A stretch of 64,000 nucleotides of DNA from Acidimicrobiales bacterium (GTDB taxonomy: Bacteria; Actinomycetota; Acidimicrobiia; Acidimicrobiales; MedAcidi-G1), in contig JAAZXY010000002.1 of the NCBI GenBank assembly GCA_014239855.1, positions 62,001-126,000 of the forward strand, in the 5' to 3' direction. A model generated the notes under the pieces. That model did no database searches and was not told the origin of the DNA. It saw only the letters and a list, made by a program, of their open reading frames with translations. Positions within the stretch are counted from its first letter, which is position 1; each line of letters begins with the position of its first letter. Shown here piece by piece: positions 1-8,171 of the stretch. The position numbers were made by a program, and so were the translations under genes.

Positions 1-462
1 GAGCGCGACCTGGGCGACGGCATCGGTCCGACACCCGAGTTGACGGCGGCCGGCGTGGCCCTCGCCCTGGGCAGCGACTCGCACGCGGTGATCGACCTGT
101 TCGAGGAGGCCCGGGCCACCGAACTCGACGAACGACTCCGCTCCGAACAGCGGGGCATCCACTCGGCCACCGAGTTGCTGGCCATGGCCGGCCGCAACGG
201 ACACCGCAGCCTCGGCTGGGACGACGCCGGGTCCATCGCCGTGGGCCGACGAGCCGACCTGGTGACGGTCTCCCTGGCTTCGGTCCGCACCGCGGGCACC
301 ACACAGGCCACGGCCGCCGAGGCGACGGTATTCGCGGCGACGGCCGCCGACGTGACCGACGTGGTGGTTGACGGTCGTCCGGTGGTCACCGATGGCCACC
401 ACGCCACCATTGACGTGGCGGCGGAACTCTCGGCGTCCATCGGCCGGATTCTCCATGCCTGA
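1..462 (+). CDS. hutF: Formimidoylglutamate deiminase, C-terminal part (window-truncated)
   Basis: The gene enters from the left edge in frame 1. The first residues read [14 protein letters not shown] and are followed by [15 protein letters not shown] and ELDERL, the conserved C-terminal part of formimidoylglutamate deiminases. These amidohydrolase-fold enzymes deaminate N-formimino-L-glutamate in histidine breakdown. The Asp of GSDSH is the expected metal/catalytic Asp of the fold. A short beta-strand tail ([17 protein letters not shown]) closes the composite domain. The stop lies at 460-462, inside the first unit of a 15-bp tandem repeat, and imidazolonepropionase follows on the same strand, so this is a hut operon. 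The N-terminal two thirds are missing because of the window boundary, not because the gene is broken. Confidence 0.9.
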   Translation, partial: ERDLGDGIGPTPELTAAGVALALGSDSHAVIDLFEEARATELDERLRSEQRGIHSATELLAMAGRNGHRSLGWDDAGSIAVGRRADLVTVSLASVRTAGTTQATAAEATVFAATAADVTDVVVDGRPVVTDGHHATIDVAAELSASIGRILHA

Positions 463-501
463 GAGAGCGACGCCTGAGAGAGCGACGCCTGAGAGCGCGA
501 C
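457..501. repeat. Three 15-bp tandem repeats at the hutF-hutI junction
   Basis: Unit GCCTGAGAGAGCGAC occurs at 457-471 and 472-486, with a one-base variant at 487-501. The hutF stop codon lies in the first unit. Because the unit is 15 bp it keeps frame, and translation from an ATG at 455 would read a PERAT-type repeat in front of HutI. Confidence 0.9.
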
Positions 502-514
502 GCCGGAACGCACG

Positions 515-1744
515 ATGGGCCGGTCGCTGGTGGTCGACCGCATCGGGTCGCTGATCACCAACGATCCGACGCTGGGTCGGGGCCCGCTGGGCATCATCGA
601 GGATGCCTCGCTGGTCATCGTCGACGGCCTGGTGGCCGCCGTCGGACCGTCCGGCGCGGTGGCCGATGAACGCATCGACGCCGACGGGGCGTGCGTCCTC
701 CCCGGGTTCGTCGACTCCCACACCCATCTGGTGTTCGCCGGCGACCGGTCCGAGGAGTTCACCACCCGGATGGCCGGACAGCCCTACGACGGCGGCGGGA
801 TCCGGGTGACCACCGAGGCCACCCGTCGGACCGACACCGCCGAACTGGACCGCCTGCTCGGGCTCCGCCTGGCCGAGGCACACCGGGCCGGCACCACGAC
901 CATCGAGATCAAGTCGGGCTACGGCCTCGACGTCGACCACGAGGTCCGGAGCCTGGAGGTGGCCGGTGTCCACACCGCCGAGACGACCTTCCTGGGTGCC
1001 CACCTGGTGCCCGCCGAGTATCAGGGCCGGACCGACGACTACGTCGACCTGGTGTGCGGGGCCATGTTGGATGCCGCGGCACCCCACGCCCGCTGGATCG
1101 ACGCCTTCTGCGAGGAGGGTGCGTTCGACGTCGACCAGAGCCGGGCCGTGCTGGAAGCGGGGCGGGCGGCCGGTCTCGGCCTCCGCCTGCACGGCAACCA
1201 ACTGGGCGAGGGACCGGGGGTGGCCCTCGCCGTGGAGTGCGGCTGTGCCTCGGTCGACCACTGCACCCACCTGTCCGATGCCGACGTCGACGCGCTGGCC
1301 GGCAGCGACACGGTGGCCACCTTCCTGCCGGCGTGCGACTTCTCGACCCGCCAGCCCTACCCGGACGCCCGCCGGGTGATCGACGCCGGGGCCACGGTGG
1401 CCATCGCCTCGAACTGCAACCCGGGGTCCAGCTACACCACGTCCATCCAGTTCTGCATCGCCCTGGCCGTGCGCGACATGCACATGACCATCGACGAGGC
1501 CGTACAGGCCGTGACCGTCGGCGGCGCGGCGGCCCTCCGACGCAGCGACGTGGGACGCCTCACTCCCGGCTCGGCCGGCCACGCGGTGGTGCTCGACGCC
1601 CCCAGCCACCACCACCTCGCCTACCGACCCGGCGTGCCCCTGATCCGCCAGACGCTGGGCCCTTTGGGAACCAGCCCTCTGGGAACCAGCCCTCTGGGAA
1701 CCAGCCCTCTGGGAACCGGCCCTCGGGCCGGCAGTCCGACCTAG
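515..1744 (+). CDS. hutI: Imidazolonepropionase
   Basis: Encodes 409 residues of a metal-dependent amidohydrolase that opens imidazolone-5-propionate to N-formimino-L-glutamate in the third step of histidine degradation. Visible motifs are [15 protein letters not shown] (metal-binding HTH), [27 protein letters not shown] and [12 protein letters not shown] chose ATG 515 because [18 protein letters not shown] matches the usual family N terminus and GGAA lies upstream. An ATG at 455 would add a repeat-encoded extension overlapping the hutF stop. The normal C terminus, [11 protein letters not shown], is followed by a low-complexity tail encoded by four 15-bp repeats. The stop overlaps that of the convergent holB. 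Confidence 0.93.
   Translation: MGRSLVVDRIGSLITNDPTLGRGPLGIIEDASLVIVDGLVAAVGPSGAVADERIDADGACVLPGFVDSHTHLVFAGDRSEEFTTRMAGQPYDGGGIRVTTEATRRTDTAELDRLLGLRLAEAHRAGTTTIEIKSGYGLDVDHEVRSLEVAGVHTAETTFLGAHLVPAEYQGRTDDYVDLVCGAMLDAAAPHARWIDAFCEEGAFDVDQSRAVLEAGRAAGLGLRLHGNQLGEGPGVALAVECGCASVDHCTHLSDADVDALAGSDTVATFLPACDFSTRQPYPDARRVIDAGATVAIASNCNPGSSYTTSIQFCIALAVRDMHMTIDEAVQAVTVGGAAALRRSDVGRLTPGSAGHAVVLDAPSHHHLAYRPGVPLIRQTLGPLGTSPLGTSPLGTSPLGTGPRAGSPT
1665..1724. repeat. Four 15-bp tandem repeats in the 3' end of hutI
   Basis: Unit TGGGAACCAGCCCTC at 1665-1679, 1680-1694 and 1695-1709, with a one-base variant at 1710-1724. In the hutI frame this gives an LGTSP repeat as a C-terminal tail that normal HutI proteins lack. 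The first copy's boundary is TTTGGGA in the flanking sequence. Confidence 0.93.
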
Positions 1745-2916
1745 CCGAGATCCGCTGCCGGCAGGTCGAGCAGCAGGGCCTGGAGCAGGAGGGTCTCGTT
1801 CGGGTTGCGGACCAGGTCACCGGTGGCCTCGGTGATCCGCTCAGTGGCCGACAGGAACACGTCTGCTCCCGAAGAGAGGCCCACAGGAAGCCCGTCGGCG
1901 ACCAGGCCCGTCCGGGCCAGGTAGGCCCGACTCAGGGTGGCCAGGCCGAAGCGGAGCTCGTCGTCGCGGTGGCGCCTGACCTCGCGCTTCTGGCGTTCGC
2001 CCATCTCGCGGCGTCCCGAGCCACGGGTTCCGAACGCCTCCTCGCGTTCGGTCAGGGCCTCGATCTCCTCGCGGTGACGGGCCTCCAGCGGGCCCTGGGC
2101 TGCGTCGATGAGGTCCCGCAGTTCAGCGACCAGCACGGCCACCGCCGCACCCGACCCGTCGAGGCGATCGGGCACCGAATGCCAGGCATCCCGTCGGCCC
2201 AGGAAGGCCGGATCGGCGGCCAACAGGCGGGCCCGGGCCACGCTGCCCGCCGCGGCCTCGGCCAACCCGGTGGCCCGGTCAGCCGGTACCCCTTCGGCCA
2301 CCAGGGCCTCGGCCACCACGGCATCGGGCACCGGAGGCAGGTCGACCCGGACGCAGCGCGAGGCAATGGTGACGTGCTCGTCGGGTACCTCCTCGGCCAG
2401 CAGGACGAATACCGCCGAGGCGGGCGGCTCCTCGATGGTCTTGAGCAGGCTGGCCGCCGCGGTTGGTTCCGCGGTGTCGAACCGGTCCACCACGATGACC
2501 TTGTGGTCGGCCTCGATGGGCGACCGCCAGCCCTCCACGGTGATCCGCTCGGCGTCGGCCACCAACAGGGAACGGCCCTCGGGCTCCACCAGGATCAGGT
2601 CGGGGTGACGCCCGGCGACGGCCAGGCCCCGATGCCGGTGCCCGTCCTCCGACGATGGGTCAGACGGACCGGCGGACCCGTTCCCGGCGGACCCGTTCCC
2701 GGCAAACCCGTCCCCGGCAAACAGGGCGCCGGCGAAGGCCCGGGCCGCCTCGGTTCGACCGGCCCCCGGCGGGCCGACCAGCAGATAGGCGTGTACCGGT
2801 TGAGCGGCGGCCCGCCGCAGCAGCGTCACCGCCGCCTCCTGGCCCACCACCGTCGCCCACAGTGCCGCATCGTCCAGAAGGGGCAGGCCGTCCGACGCGC
2901 CCGAGTTGACGGTCAC
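1741..2916 (-). CDS. holB: DNA polymerase III delta-prime subunit
   Basis: Encodes 391 residues of a clamp-loader AAA+ protein. The N-terminal [20 protein letters not shown]...[24 protein letters not shown] is typical of delta-prime, with a degenerate P loop (GPPGAGRT). Later motifs are [19 protein letters not shown] and VFVLLAEE. The start is GTG 2916, overlapping the tmk stop as GTGA, which indicates translational coupling. The segment after the first helix, where bacterial homologs usually carry four zinc-binding cysteines, is instead a GNGSAG-type stretch encoded by 15-bp repeats at 2671-2722. It has no cysteines. The C-terminal third is poorly conserved, as usual for this family. Gene order tmk-holB is typical of bacteria. 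Confidence 0.88.
   Translation of the reverse strand: MTVNSGASDGLPLLDDAALWATVVGQEAAVTLLRRAAAQPVHAYLLVGPPGAGRTEAARAFAGALFAGDGFAGNGSAGNGSAGPSDPSSEDGHRHRGLAVAGRHPDLILVEPEGRSLLVADAERITVEGWRSPIEADHKVIVVDRFDTAEPTAAASLLKTIEEPPASAVFVLLAEEVPDEHVTIASRCVRVDLPPVPDAVVAEALVAEGVPADRATGLAEAAAGSVARARLLAADPAFLGRRDAWHSVPDRLDGSGAAVAVLVAELRDLIDAAQGPLEARHREEIEALTEREEAFGTRGSGRREMGERQKREVRRHRDDELRFGLATLSRAYLARTGLVADGLPVGLSSGADVFLSATERITEATGDLVRNPNETLLLQALLLDLPAADLG
2671..2722. repeat. 15-bp tandem repeats inside holB
   Basis: Two identical units of GGCGGACCCGTTCCC (2671-2685, 2686-2700), a diverged third (2701-2715) and a partial fourth. On the minus strand they encode [11 protein letters not shown] where the zinc-binding loop of delta-prime normally lies. 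Confidence 0.85.
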
Positions 2917-3557
2917 CGATCCCGCCCGGAATCCAACCGGGCGTCCACCGCGGCAGCCACCCGGGCCGCCACCTCGTCGACCGTGCCGCCACCATCGACG
3001 ACGACCCAACGGTCCGGATCAGCGGCCGCCATGGCCCGGTAGGCGTCGACCACCACGGTCTGGAGGTCGTGGCCCGCCTGCTCGATCCGGTCCAGTTCAC
3101 CCTCGCGGTCGTCGCCCAGTCGGCTGCCGGCCACCGGCGTGGCCACCTCGATCAGGACCACCAGATCGGGGGCCAGTCCCCCGGTGGCGAACTCGTTCAC
3201 CTCGGCGACCGGTGCGGCACCGAGACCGCGGCCATGGCCCTGGTAGGCAATCGACGACGCCACGTACCGGTCGGAGACCACGTCACGACCGTCAGCCAGC
3301 GCGGGTCCCACCACCATCTCGACGTGCTGGGCCCGGGCGGCCGCCATGAGCAGCGCCTCGGCCCGATCCACCGGTGTCGGGCCGGACGGATCCAGCACCA
3401 GGTCGCGGATCCGCTCGCCCAGGGGCGTTCCCCCCGGTTCCCGGGTGAACAGCGCCCCGAGCCGTTCGGCCAGCAGCCGGGCCTGCGTGCTCTTGCCCGT
3501 GCCGTCAGCACCCTCGACGGCGATGAACCGACCCGTCTCCGGCAAGCGGTCGCTCAC
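2913..3557 (-). CDS. tmk: Thymidylate kinase
   Basis: Encodes 214 residues, the usual length. It phosphorylates dTMP to dTDP for DNA synthesis. The P loop is in RFIAVEGADGTGKSTQ, the DRx motif in SDRYVASSIAYQG, and TREPGGTPLGERIRDLVL is the dTMP-binding region. I chose GTG 3557 because it overlaps the stop of the upstream MFS gene as GTGA and places the P loop at residues 16-23. The gene ends with the same type of overlap onto holB. An upstream in-frame extension is possible but is proline/glycine-rich and not family-like. Confidence 0.95.
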   Translation of the reverse strand: MSDRLPETGRFIAVEGADGTGKSTQARLLAERLGALFTREPGGTPLGERIRDLVLDPSGPTPVDRAEALLMAAARAQHVEMVVGPALADGRDVVSDRYVASSIAYQGHGRGLGAAPVAEVNEFATGGLAPDLVVLIEVATPVAGSRLGDDREGELDRIEQAGHDLQTVVVDAYRAMAAADPDRWVVVDGGGTVDEVAARVAAAVDARLDSGRDR

Positions 3558-4981
3558 GACGGGTCCTCCCCACGACGGACCCCGGCCTTCAGGGAGCCGA
3601 CGGCCACCGCTCCCGAGGCCAGGATGATGAGCGAGGCCAGCCACAGGGTGAGACGCACCCCCGGCACGTCGATGCCCACGCCGAACAGCTCCACGTGGCG
3701 GTCCCACAGGACGCTGGACAGGCGGTCCAACAGGTCCTCCATGAGCGGTCCGACGACCAGGGCCAGCAGCACGCAGCCCCGTACCAGCAGGTAGAAGGTC
3801 GAGAAGATCCGACCCCGCAGGTCGTCTTCCACGTTCTCGTGCAGGAGGGTGAACCCGAGGACGTAGACCGCCCCGGCGCAGATCCCGATGCCGAACACCA
3901 TGGCCGTCGACAGGTGCACCTGGCTGATCGACGCCGCCAGGGCCAGGAAGATCCCCGCCCCGACGAGAGCCAGCGTGAAGGTTCGGGCCTTGTCGAGACG
4001 TCGCTGCAGCAGCGAGACGAGGCCCACGCCGGCGGCCACCCCCAGGCCGAGGGCCGTGATGAGCACGCCCAGACCCGACTTTCCGGCGCCCAGGACCTCG
4101 TCGGCGTAGATGGCCCCCAGGGGCACCAGCATCCCGCCACCCATCAGACCGGTGGCCAGGCCCATGTTGACCGTGCGGACCACCGGGTTCACGAAGGCGA
4201 ACCTCCAGCCCTCGCGGAGTTCGGCGATCGGGTGGGCCAGGGCGGCCCGGCGGCCCTTCGCCGCGTCCTTCTCGGCCCGGGGACGCCTGGGTAGGTCCAG
4301 GGTCAGGATCAGCCAGCCGGTGACCAGGAACGACAGGGCGTTGGCGTAGAAGGCCAGGCCCATGTCGTCAAGCCGCACGTTGTCGGCCCACGACGAATCG
4401 AAGAGTGCCGTGGAAAGGCGCCCGAACAGGGCCATGAGCAGCGCACCCACGGGAAACGTCCCGTAGGCGGCGACCAGCGACAGGGAGTTGGCGGTGGCCA
4501 GCTGGTCGGCCGGCACCACATGGGGCACCGATGCCTCCTTGGCCGGACCCCAGAGCATGGTGAACGCCTCCAGCAACAGCGAGGCCAGGAACAGCCCGAC
4601 CAGGGTGTCCACGAACGGAAGAGCCAGCATCACCATGGCCCGGCCCACGTCGCAGGTGACCATGGTGCGTTTGCGGTCCCACCGGTCGACCAGCACACCG
4701 GCCACCGGACCGAAGAAGAACCCGGGCACGATCCGGGCGGCCAGCACCAGGCTCAGCGCCGCTCCCTCGTTGCCCGAACCCAGGCGGATGGCCAGGATCG
4801 AGATGGCCAGAAGCCCCAGCCAGTCACCGGTGGCCGAGACGACCTGGGCCATCCAGAGGCGGAAGAAGGCCGGGGTACCGAACAGGCGGGTCCGCAGCGG
4901 CGGGCGTCCCTCCAGGGGCAGGAACGGGGTGAATTCGTCCCCAGGGCGGGGGTCGCCCGGGTCCCGTCCCGTCTCTTCCAT
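3554..4981 (-). CDS. MFS transporter
   Basis: Encodes 475 residues with about twelve hydrophobic segments. FRLWMAQVVSATGDWLGLLA and GVLVDRWDRKRTMVTCDVGRA are MFS loop 2-3 type motifs with the D-R-x-x-R/K signature. It is a putative drug or metabolite exporter of the MFS_3-like group; the substrate cannot be read from the sequence. The start is ATG 4981, with a GTG directly in front at 4984. The stop overlaps the tmk start (GTGA). It lies in a minus-strand series nhaA-topA-MFS-tmk-holB, so it is probably expressed with housekeeping genes. The 64-nt gap after topA contains a GC-rich inverted repeat that may attenuate read-through. Confidence 0.85.
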   Translation of the reverse strand: MEETGRDPGDPRPGDEFTPFLPLEGRPPLRTRLFGTPAFFRLWMAQVVSATGDWLGLLAISILAIRLGSGNEGAALSLVLAARIVPGFFFGPVAGVLVDRWDRKRTMVTCDVGRAMVMLALPFVDTLVGLFLASLLLEAFTMLWGPAKEASVPHVVPADQLATANSLSLVAAYGTFPVGALLMALFGRLSTALFDSSWADNVRLDDMGLAFYANALSFLVTGWLILTLDLPRRPRAEKDAAKGRRAALAHPIAELREGWRFAFVNPVVRTVNMGLATGLMGGGMLVPLGAIYADEVLGAGKSGLGVLITALGLGVAAGVGLVSLLQRRLDKARTFTLALVGAGIFLALAASISQVHLSTAMVFGIGICAGAVYVLGFTLLHENVEDDLRGRIFSTFYLLVRGCVLLALVVGPLMEDLLDRLSSVLWDRHVELFGVGIDVPGVRLTLWLASLIILASGAVAVGSLKAGVRRGEDPS

Positions 4982-5048
4982 CACCGGGCCATCACCCGAC
5001 CACTCTAAGGGAGAGGAGCCGACCGCCCGGGGGCGGACAGGCGCCCGG

Positions 5049-8000
5049 TCAGCGTTTCTTCTTGGCCGGACCCTTCATCCGCCGTTCGGCGAGGAGCTCC
5101 GATGCCCGCTCGTCGGTGAGTTCCTCGACGGCGTCCCCCCGCTTCAGCGAGGCGTTGAACTCGCCGTCGGTCACGTAGGGACCCCAGTTGCCGTCCTTGA
5201 GGAACATCGTCTTCCCGCTCTCCGGATCGGCGCCCAGTTCGCGCAGCGGCGGCTTCGGGGCGTTGCGGCCCCGACGCTTGGGCTGGGCCAGGAGCGCCAG
5301 GCACTCGTCGAGCGTGATGGTGAGGAGCTGCTCCTCAGTCTCGATGTTCCGGCTGTCCGAGCCCCTCCTGAGGTAGGCGCCGTGGGGACCATTGTGCACG
5401 GTGACCTCGACCCCGTCGGCCGGGTCGACGCCCACCGACCGGGGCAGGCTCAACAACTCGAGGGCCTCCTCGAAGGTGATGCGATCCAAGGTCATGGTCT
5501 GGAACAGCGAAGCCGTCTTCGGCTTCGGGATGTCGCCGGCCCCGGCCTGACGGTCCAGTTCATCGAGGAGCGACTCGAGGTCGTCGAACCCGTCCACGGC
5601 ATCGGCCAACTTCTCCAGGTTGGCCAGGCGAGCCTCGCCACCGTCGTCGGCGGCCCGGATCTCGTCGCCGTAGCCCGAGGATTCGATGGCCGCCTCGATC
5701 ACGACCCTCGGCCCCTCCGAACGGACGCCGGACAACTCCTCCCCCAGGGAAAGGAAGGCCTCGATGCCGGCCGCCGCCTTGGCCGAAACCCCGAGGGCCT
5801 CGGTGTCCCGCAGCACGTCGAGCACCGGGCACCCCGCCTCGGTCGCCTCGACGACCTTCTTGACGGCCGCCGCGCTGACCCCGCGTGCCGGCACGTTCAG
5901 CACCTTCCTCGCCGAGGCCGCGTCGAGTCGACCAGCCGCCAGGCGCAGGTAGCCGAGGGCCACGTTGATCTCCTTGCGGTTGCCCGGCAGGGCCATGAGA
6001 CGGCCGGCGGGCGATGACGGCGCCGGACGTTCGGGCGGACGGCCCAGCGACACGTAGGGACCAAATCGTCCCGATCGGGCCACCACCACGAGCCCCGTGT
6101 CGGGGTCGGTGCCCAGTTCCCGGTCGGCCGGGGCGTTCAGGAACTCGAGCGCCCGGGCCACCGTCAGCTCGTCGGGCGGCACGTCGTCGGGGATCGACGC
6201 CGTCTCGTCACCCACCTGGACGTACGGGCCGAACTTGCCGAAGCGGGCCACCACCGGCTCACCGTCCGACGTCGCCCCGAGTTCGACCGTGCTGACCCCC
6301 CGGGGGTCGATGTCGCCGAGGCGGGTGGTGACCTTGGCGTGCAGGCCGATGTCGGCGTCGGACCCGAAGTAGAAGGCGTGCAACCACGGGACGCTCTCCG
6401 CCTCACCGTTGGCGATGTCGTCGAGGTCGTCCTCCATGCCCGCCGTGAAGTCGTAGTCGACCAGGCGGGGGAAGTGCCGTTCCAACAGGTTGGTGACCGC
6501 GAAGGCACTCAACGTCGGCACCAACGCCGCGCCCTTCTTGAACACGTACTTCCGTTGGATGGTCTCCATGATGGAGGCGTAGGTGGAGGGTCGGCCCACC
6601 CCGTGTTCCTCCATGCCCTTGACGAGCGATGCCTCGGTGTAGCGGGCGGGGGGCTGGGTGGTGTGGCCCTCGGCGGTCGCCGACACCACGTCGACGGCCT
6701 CATCGACGGTCACCGCCGGGAGCACCAGCTCCGCAGCATCGTCGTCGTCACCCTTGCTGTCGGCACCCCGTCGAGGCGACTCGTCACGGGTCTCCTCGTA
6801 GGCCCGACGGAACCCCTGGTGGTGGATGACGGTGCCGCTGGCCGCCAGCGTGGCCCGGGACCCGACCCCTCCGGCATCGGTGCCCGACGCCAGGTCGGCC
6901 CCCATGCGGAGGCGGACCGTCTCGCCGGTGGCGTCGGTCATCTGGGAGGCCACCGTGCGGCGCCACACCATCTCGTAGACATCGGCCTCGGACTTCGGGA
7001 GTTCGCCACGGACCGTGTCGGGATGACGGAAGCGATCGCCGGCCGGCCGGATGGCCTCGTGGGCCTCCTGAGCGTTGCGGACCTTGTTGGCGTAGGTCCG
7101 GGGCGCATCGGGGACGTGATCGCCGCCGAAGCGTTCGGTGGCTTCGGCCCGGGCGGCCCGCACCGCGGTGTCCGACAACGTGGTGCTGTCGGTCCGCATG
7201 TAGGTGATGTACCCCTTCTGGTACAGGCCCTGGGCGGCGTGCATGGCCCGCGATGCGGAGAGCTTCAGACGCCGGCCGGCCTCCTGCTGGAAGGTCGAGG
7301 TGGTGAACGGTGCCGATGGTCGACGCCGGTACGGCTTGGGTTCGACGGACTCCACGGTGGCGGGACGACCCTCCAGGTCGTCGCGCACCGCACCGGCCGA
7401 CGCCTCGTCCAGGACCAGGACGTCGTCGCGCGACAGGTTGCCGTCATCGCCGAAGTCCCGCCCGAGGGCCACCCGGCGACCGTCCACCTCCACGAGGCGC
7501 GCCGTGAAGCCGGCCCCCGCACCCTCCCGAGCGCGGGTCGCCATGGCACACGTCAGGTCCCAGTAGCCCGCCGGATTGAAGGCCATCCGGTCGCGCTCGC
7601 GCTCCACGATCATGCGGGTGGCCACGCTCTGCACCCGGCCCGCCGACAGCCCGGCACCGATCATCCGCCACAGCACCGGCGAGAGCTCGTAGCCGTAGAG
7701 ACGGTCGAGGATCCGACGGGTCTCCTGGGCATCGACCAGACGGCGGTCCAGCTCGCGGGTGTTCTCCAACGCCTCGGTGATGGCGCCCTTGGTGATCTCG
7801 TGGAAGACCATCCGGTGGACCGGGACCTTGGGGTTCAGGACCTCCAGCAGGTGCCAGGCAATGGCCTCGCCCTCACGATCCTCATCCGTGGCCAGGTACA
7901 GGACGTCGGCCTTCTTCAACAGGCGCTTCAGATGCGTCATCTGCTGCTTCTTGTCGGCGTTCACGACGTACAACGGCTTGAAGTCGTTGTCGACGTCGAC

Positions 8001-8171
8001 GCCCGTCTTGGCCCACGGCTCGCCCTTGTAGGCGGCCGGCACGTCCGAGGCCCGCATCGGGAGGTCGCGGACGTGGCCGATGGACGACTCCACGACGAAG
8101 CCGTCTCCGAGGTAGCCGGCAATGGTCTTGGCCTTGGCCGGGGACTCGACGATGACCAGTGCGTTAGTCAT
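5049..8171 (-). CDS. topA: DNA topoisomerase I with a UvrD-like inserted domain
   Basis: Encodes 1040 residues, longer than usual actinobacterial TopA (about 930). It relaxes negative supercoils by single-strand passage. The Toprim domain starts MTNALVIVESPAKAKTIAGYLG and contains LATDEDREGEAIAWHL (DxDxE). The catalytic tyrosine is in GYITYMRTDST. C-terminal repeat modules have G-P-Y cores near residues 646-651 (KFGPYV), 702-707 (RFGPYV), 928-934 (PHGAYL) and 995-1000 (NWGPYV). The protein ends in a basic PAKKKR tail. Between the second and third modules, residues 715-882 are an insertion described separately. The reading frame is continuous across it. The start ATG overlaps the nhaA stop by 8 nt. 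Confidence 0.96.
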   Translation of the reverse strand: MTNALVIVESPAKAKTIAGYLGDGFVVESSIGHVRDLPMRASDVPAAYKGEPWAKTGVDVDNDFKPLYVVNADKKQQMTHLKRLLKKADVLYLATDEDREGEAIAWHLLEVLNPKVPVHRMVFHEITKGAITEALENTRELDRRLVDAQETRRILDRLYGYELSPVLWRMIGAGLSAGRVQSVATRMIVERERDRMAFNPAGYWDLTCAMATRAREGAGAGFTARLVEVDGRRVALGRDFGDDGNLSRDDVLVLDEASAGAVRDDLEGRPATVESVEPKPYRRRPSAPFTTSTFQQEAGRRLKLSASRAMHAAQGLYQKGYITYMRTDSTTLSDTAVRAARAEATERFGGDHVPDAPRTYANKVRNAQEAHEAIRPAGDRFRHPDTVRGELPKSEADVYEMVWRRTVASQMTDATGETVRLRMGADLASGTDAGGVGSRATLAASGTVIHHQGFRRAYEETRDESPRRGADSKGDDDDAAELVLPAVTVDEAVDVVSATAEGHTTQPPARYTEASLVKGMEEHGVGRPSTYASIMETIQRKYVFKKGAALVPTLSAFAVTNLLERHFPRLVDYDFTAGMEDDLDDIANGEAESVPWLHAFYFGSDADIGLHAKVTTRLGDIDPRGVSTVELGATSDGEPVVARFGKFGPYVQVGDETASIPDDVPPDELTVARALEFLNAPADRELGTDPDTGLVVVARSGRFGPYVSLGRPPERPAPSSPAGRLMALPGNRKEINVALGYLRLAAGRLDAASARKVLNVPARGVSAAAVKKVVEATEAGCPVLDVLRDTEALGVSAKAAAGIEAFLSLGEELSGVRSEGPRVVIEAAIESSGYGDEIRAADDGGEARLANLEKLADAVDGFDDLESLLDELDRQAGAGDIPKPKTASLFQTMTLDRITFEEALELLSLPRSVGVDPADGVEVTVHNGPHGAYLRRGSDSRNIETEEQLLTITLDECLALLAQPKRRGRNAPKPPLRELGADPESGKTMFLKDGNWGPYVTDGEFNASLKRGDAVEELTDERASELLAERRMKGPAKKKR
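5547..5978 (-). other. UvrD/PcrA 2B-subdomain-like insertion inside TopA
   Basis: TopA residues 732-875. The segment starts NRKEINVALGYLRLA, continues with RKVLNVPARGVS and LGVSAKAAAGIEAFLSL, then VIEAAIESSGY and RLANLEKLADAV, and ends FDDLESLLDEL. Each block has its counterpart, in the same order and spacing, in subdomain 2B of UvrD/PcrA/Rep helicases (E-I-x-D-A-L-A-Y-L-R; R-x-I-N-V-P-x-R-G-I-G; S-A-K-A-x-x-x-I-x-x-F; L-E-x-x-G-Y; R-x-E-N-L-x-E-L; L-x-x-F-L-E-x-V). No helicase ATPase motifs are present here. Flanks are normal topoisomerase: RFGPYVSLG before and KPKTASLFQTMTLD after. Identification is by motif reading and is an inference, but a strong one. Confidence 0.8.

Noticed and set aside
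386-1615. A long open frame (409 codons) on the minus strand opposite hutI
   Set aside because: Its translation has no recognisable domain and mirrors the codon bias of hutI. It is a high-GC shadow.
457-1724. Treating the 15-bp direct repeats as a CRISPR array
   Set aside because: There are no spacers, units are contiguous and short, and no cas genes are present.
691-3042. A 783-codon plus-strand frame crossing hutI, holB and tmk
   Set aside because: Arg/Pro/Gly-rich and without motifs. The minus-strand and hutI genes explain the region.
5049-8171. Chimera or assembly join explaining the UvrD-like segment in topA
   Set aside because: Reading frame, codon usage and flanking repeat modules run on without a break, and no other helicase parts (ATPase motifs) appear. 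An assembly error cannot be excluded entirely without read data.
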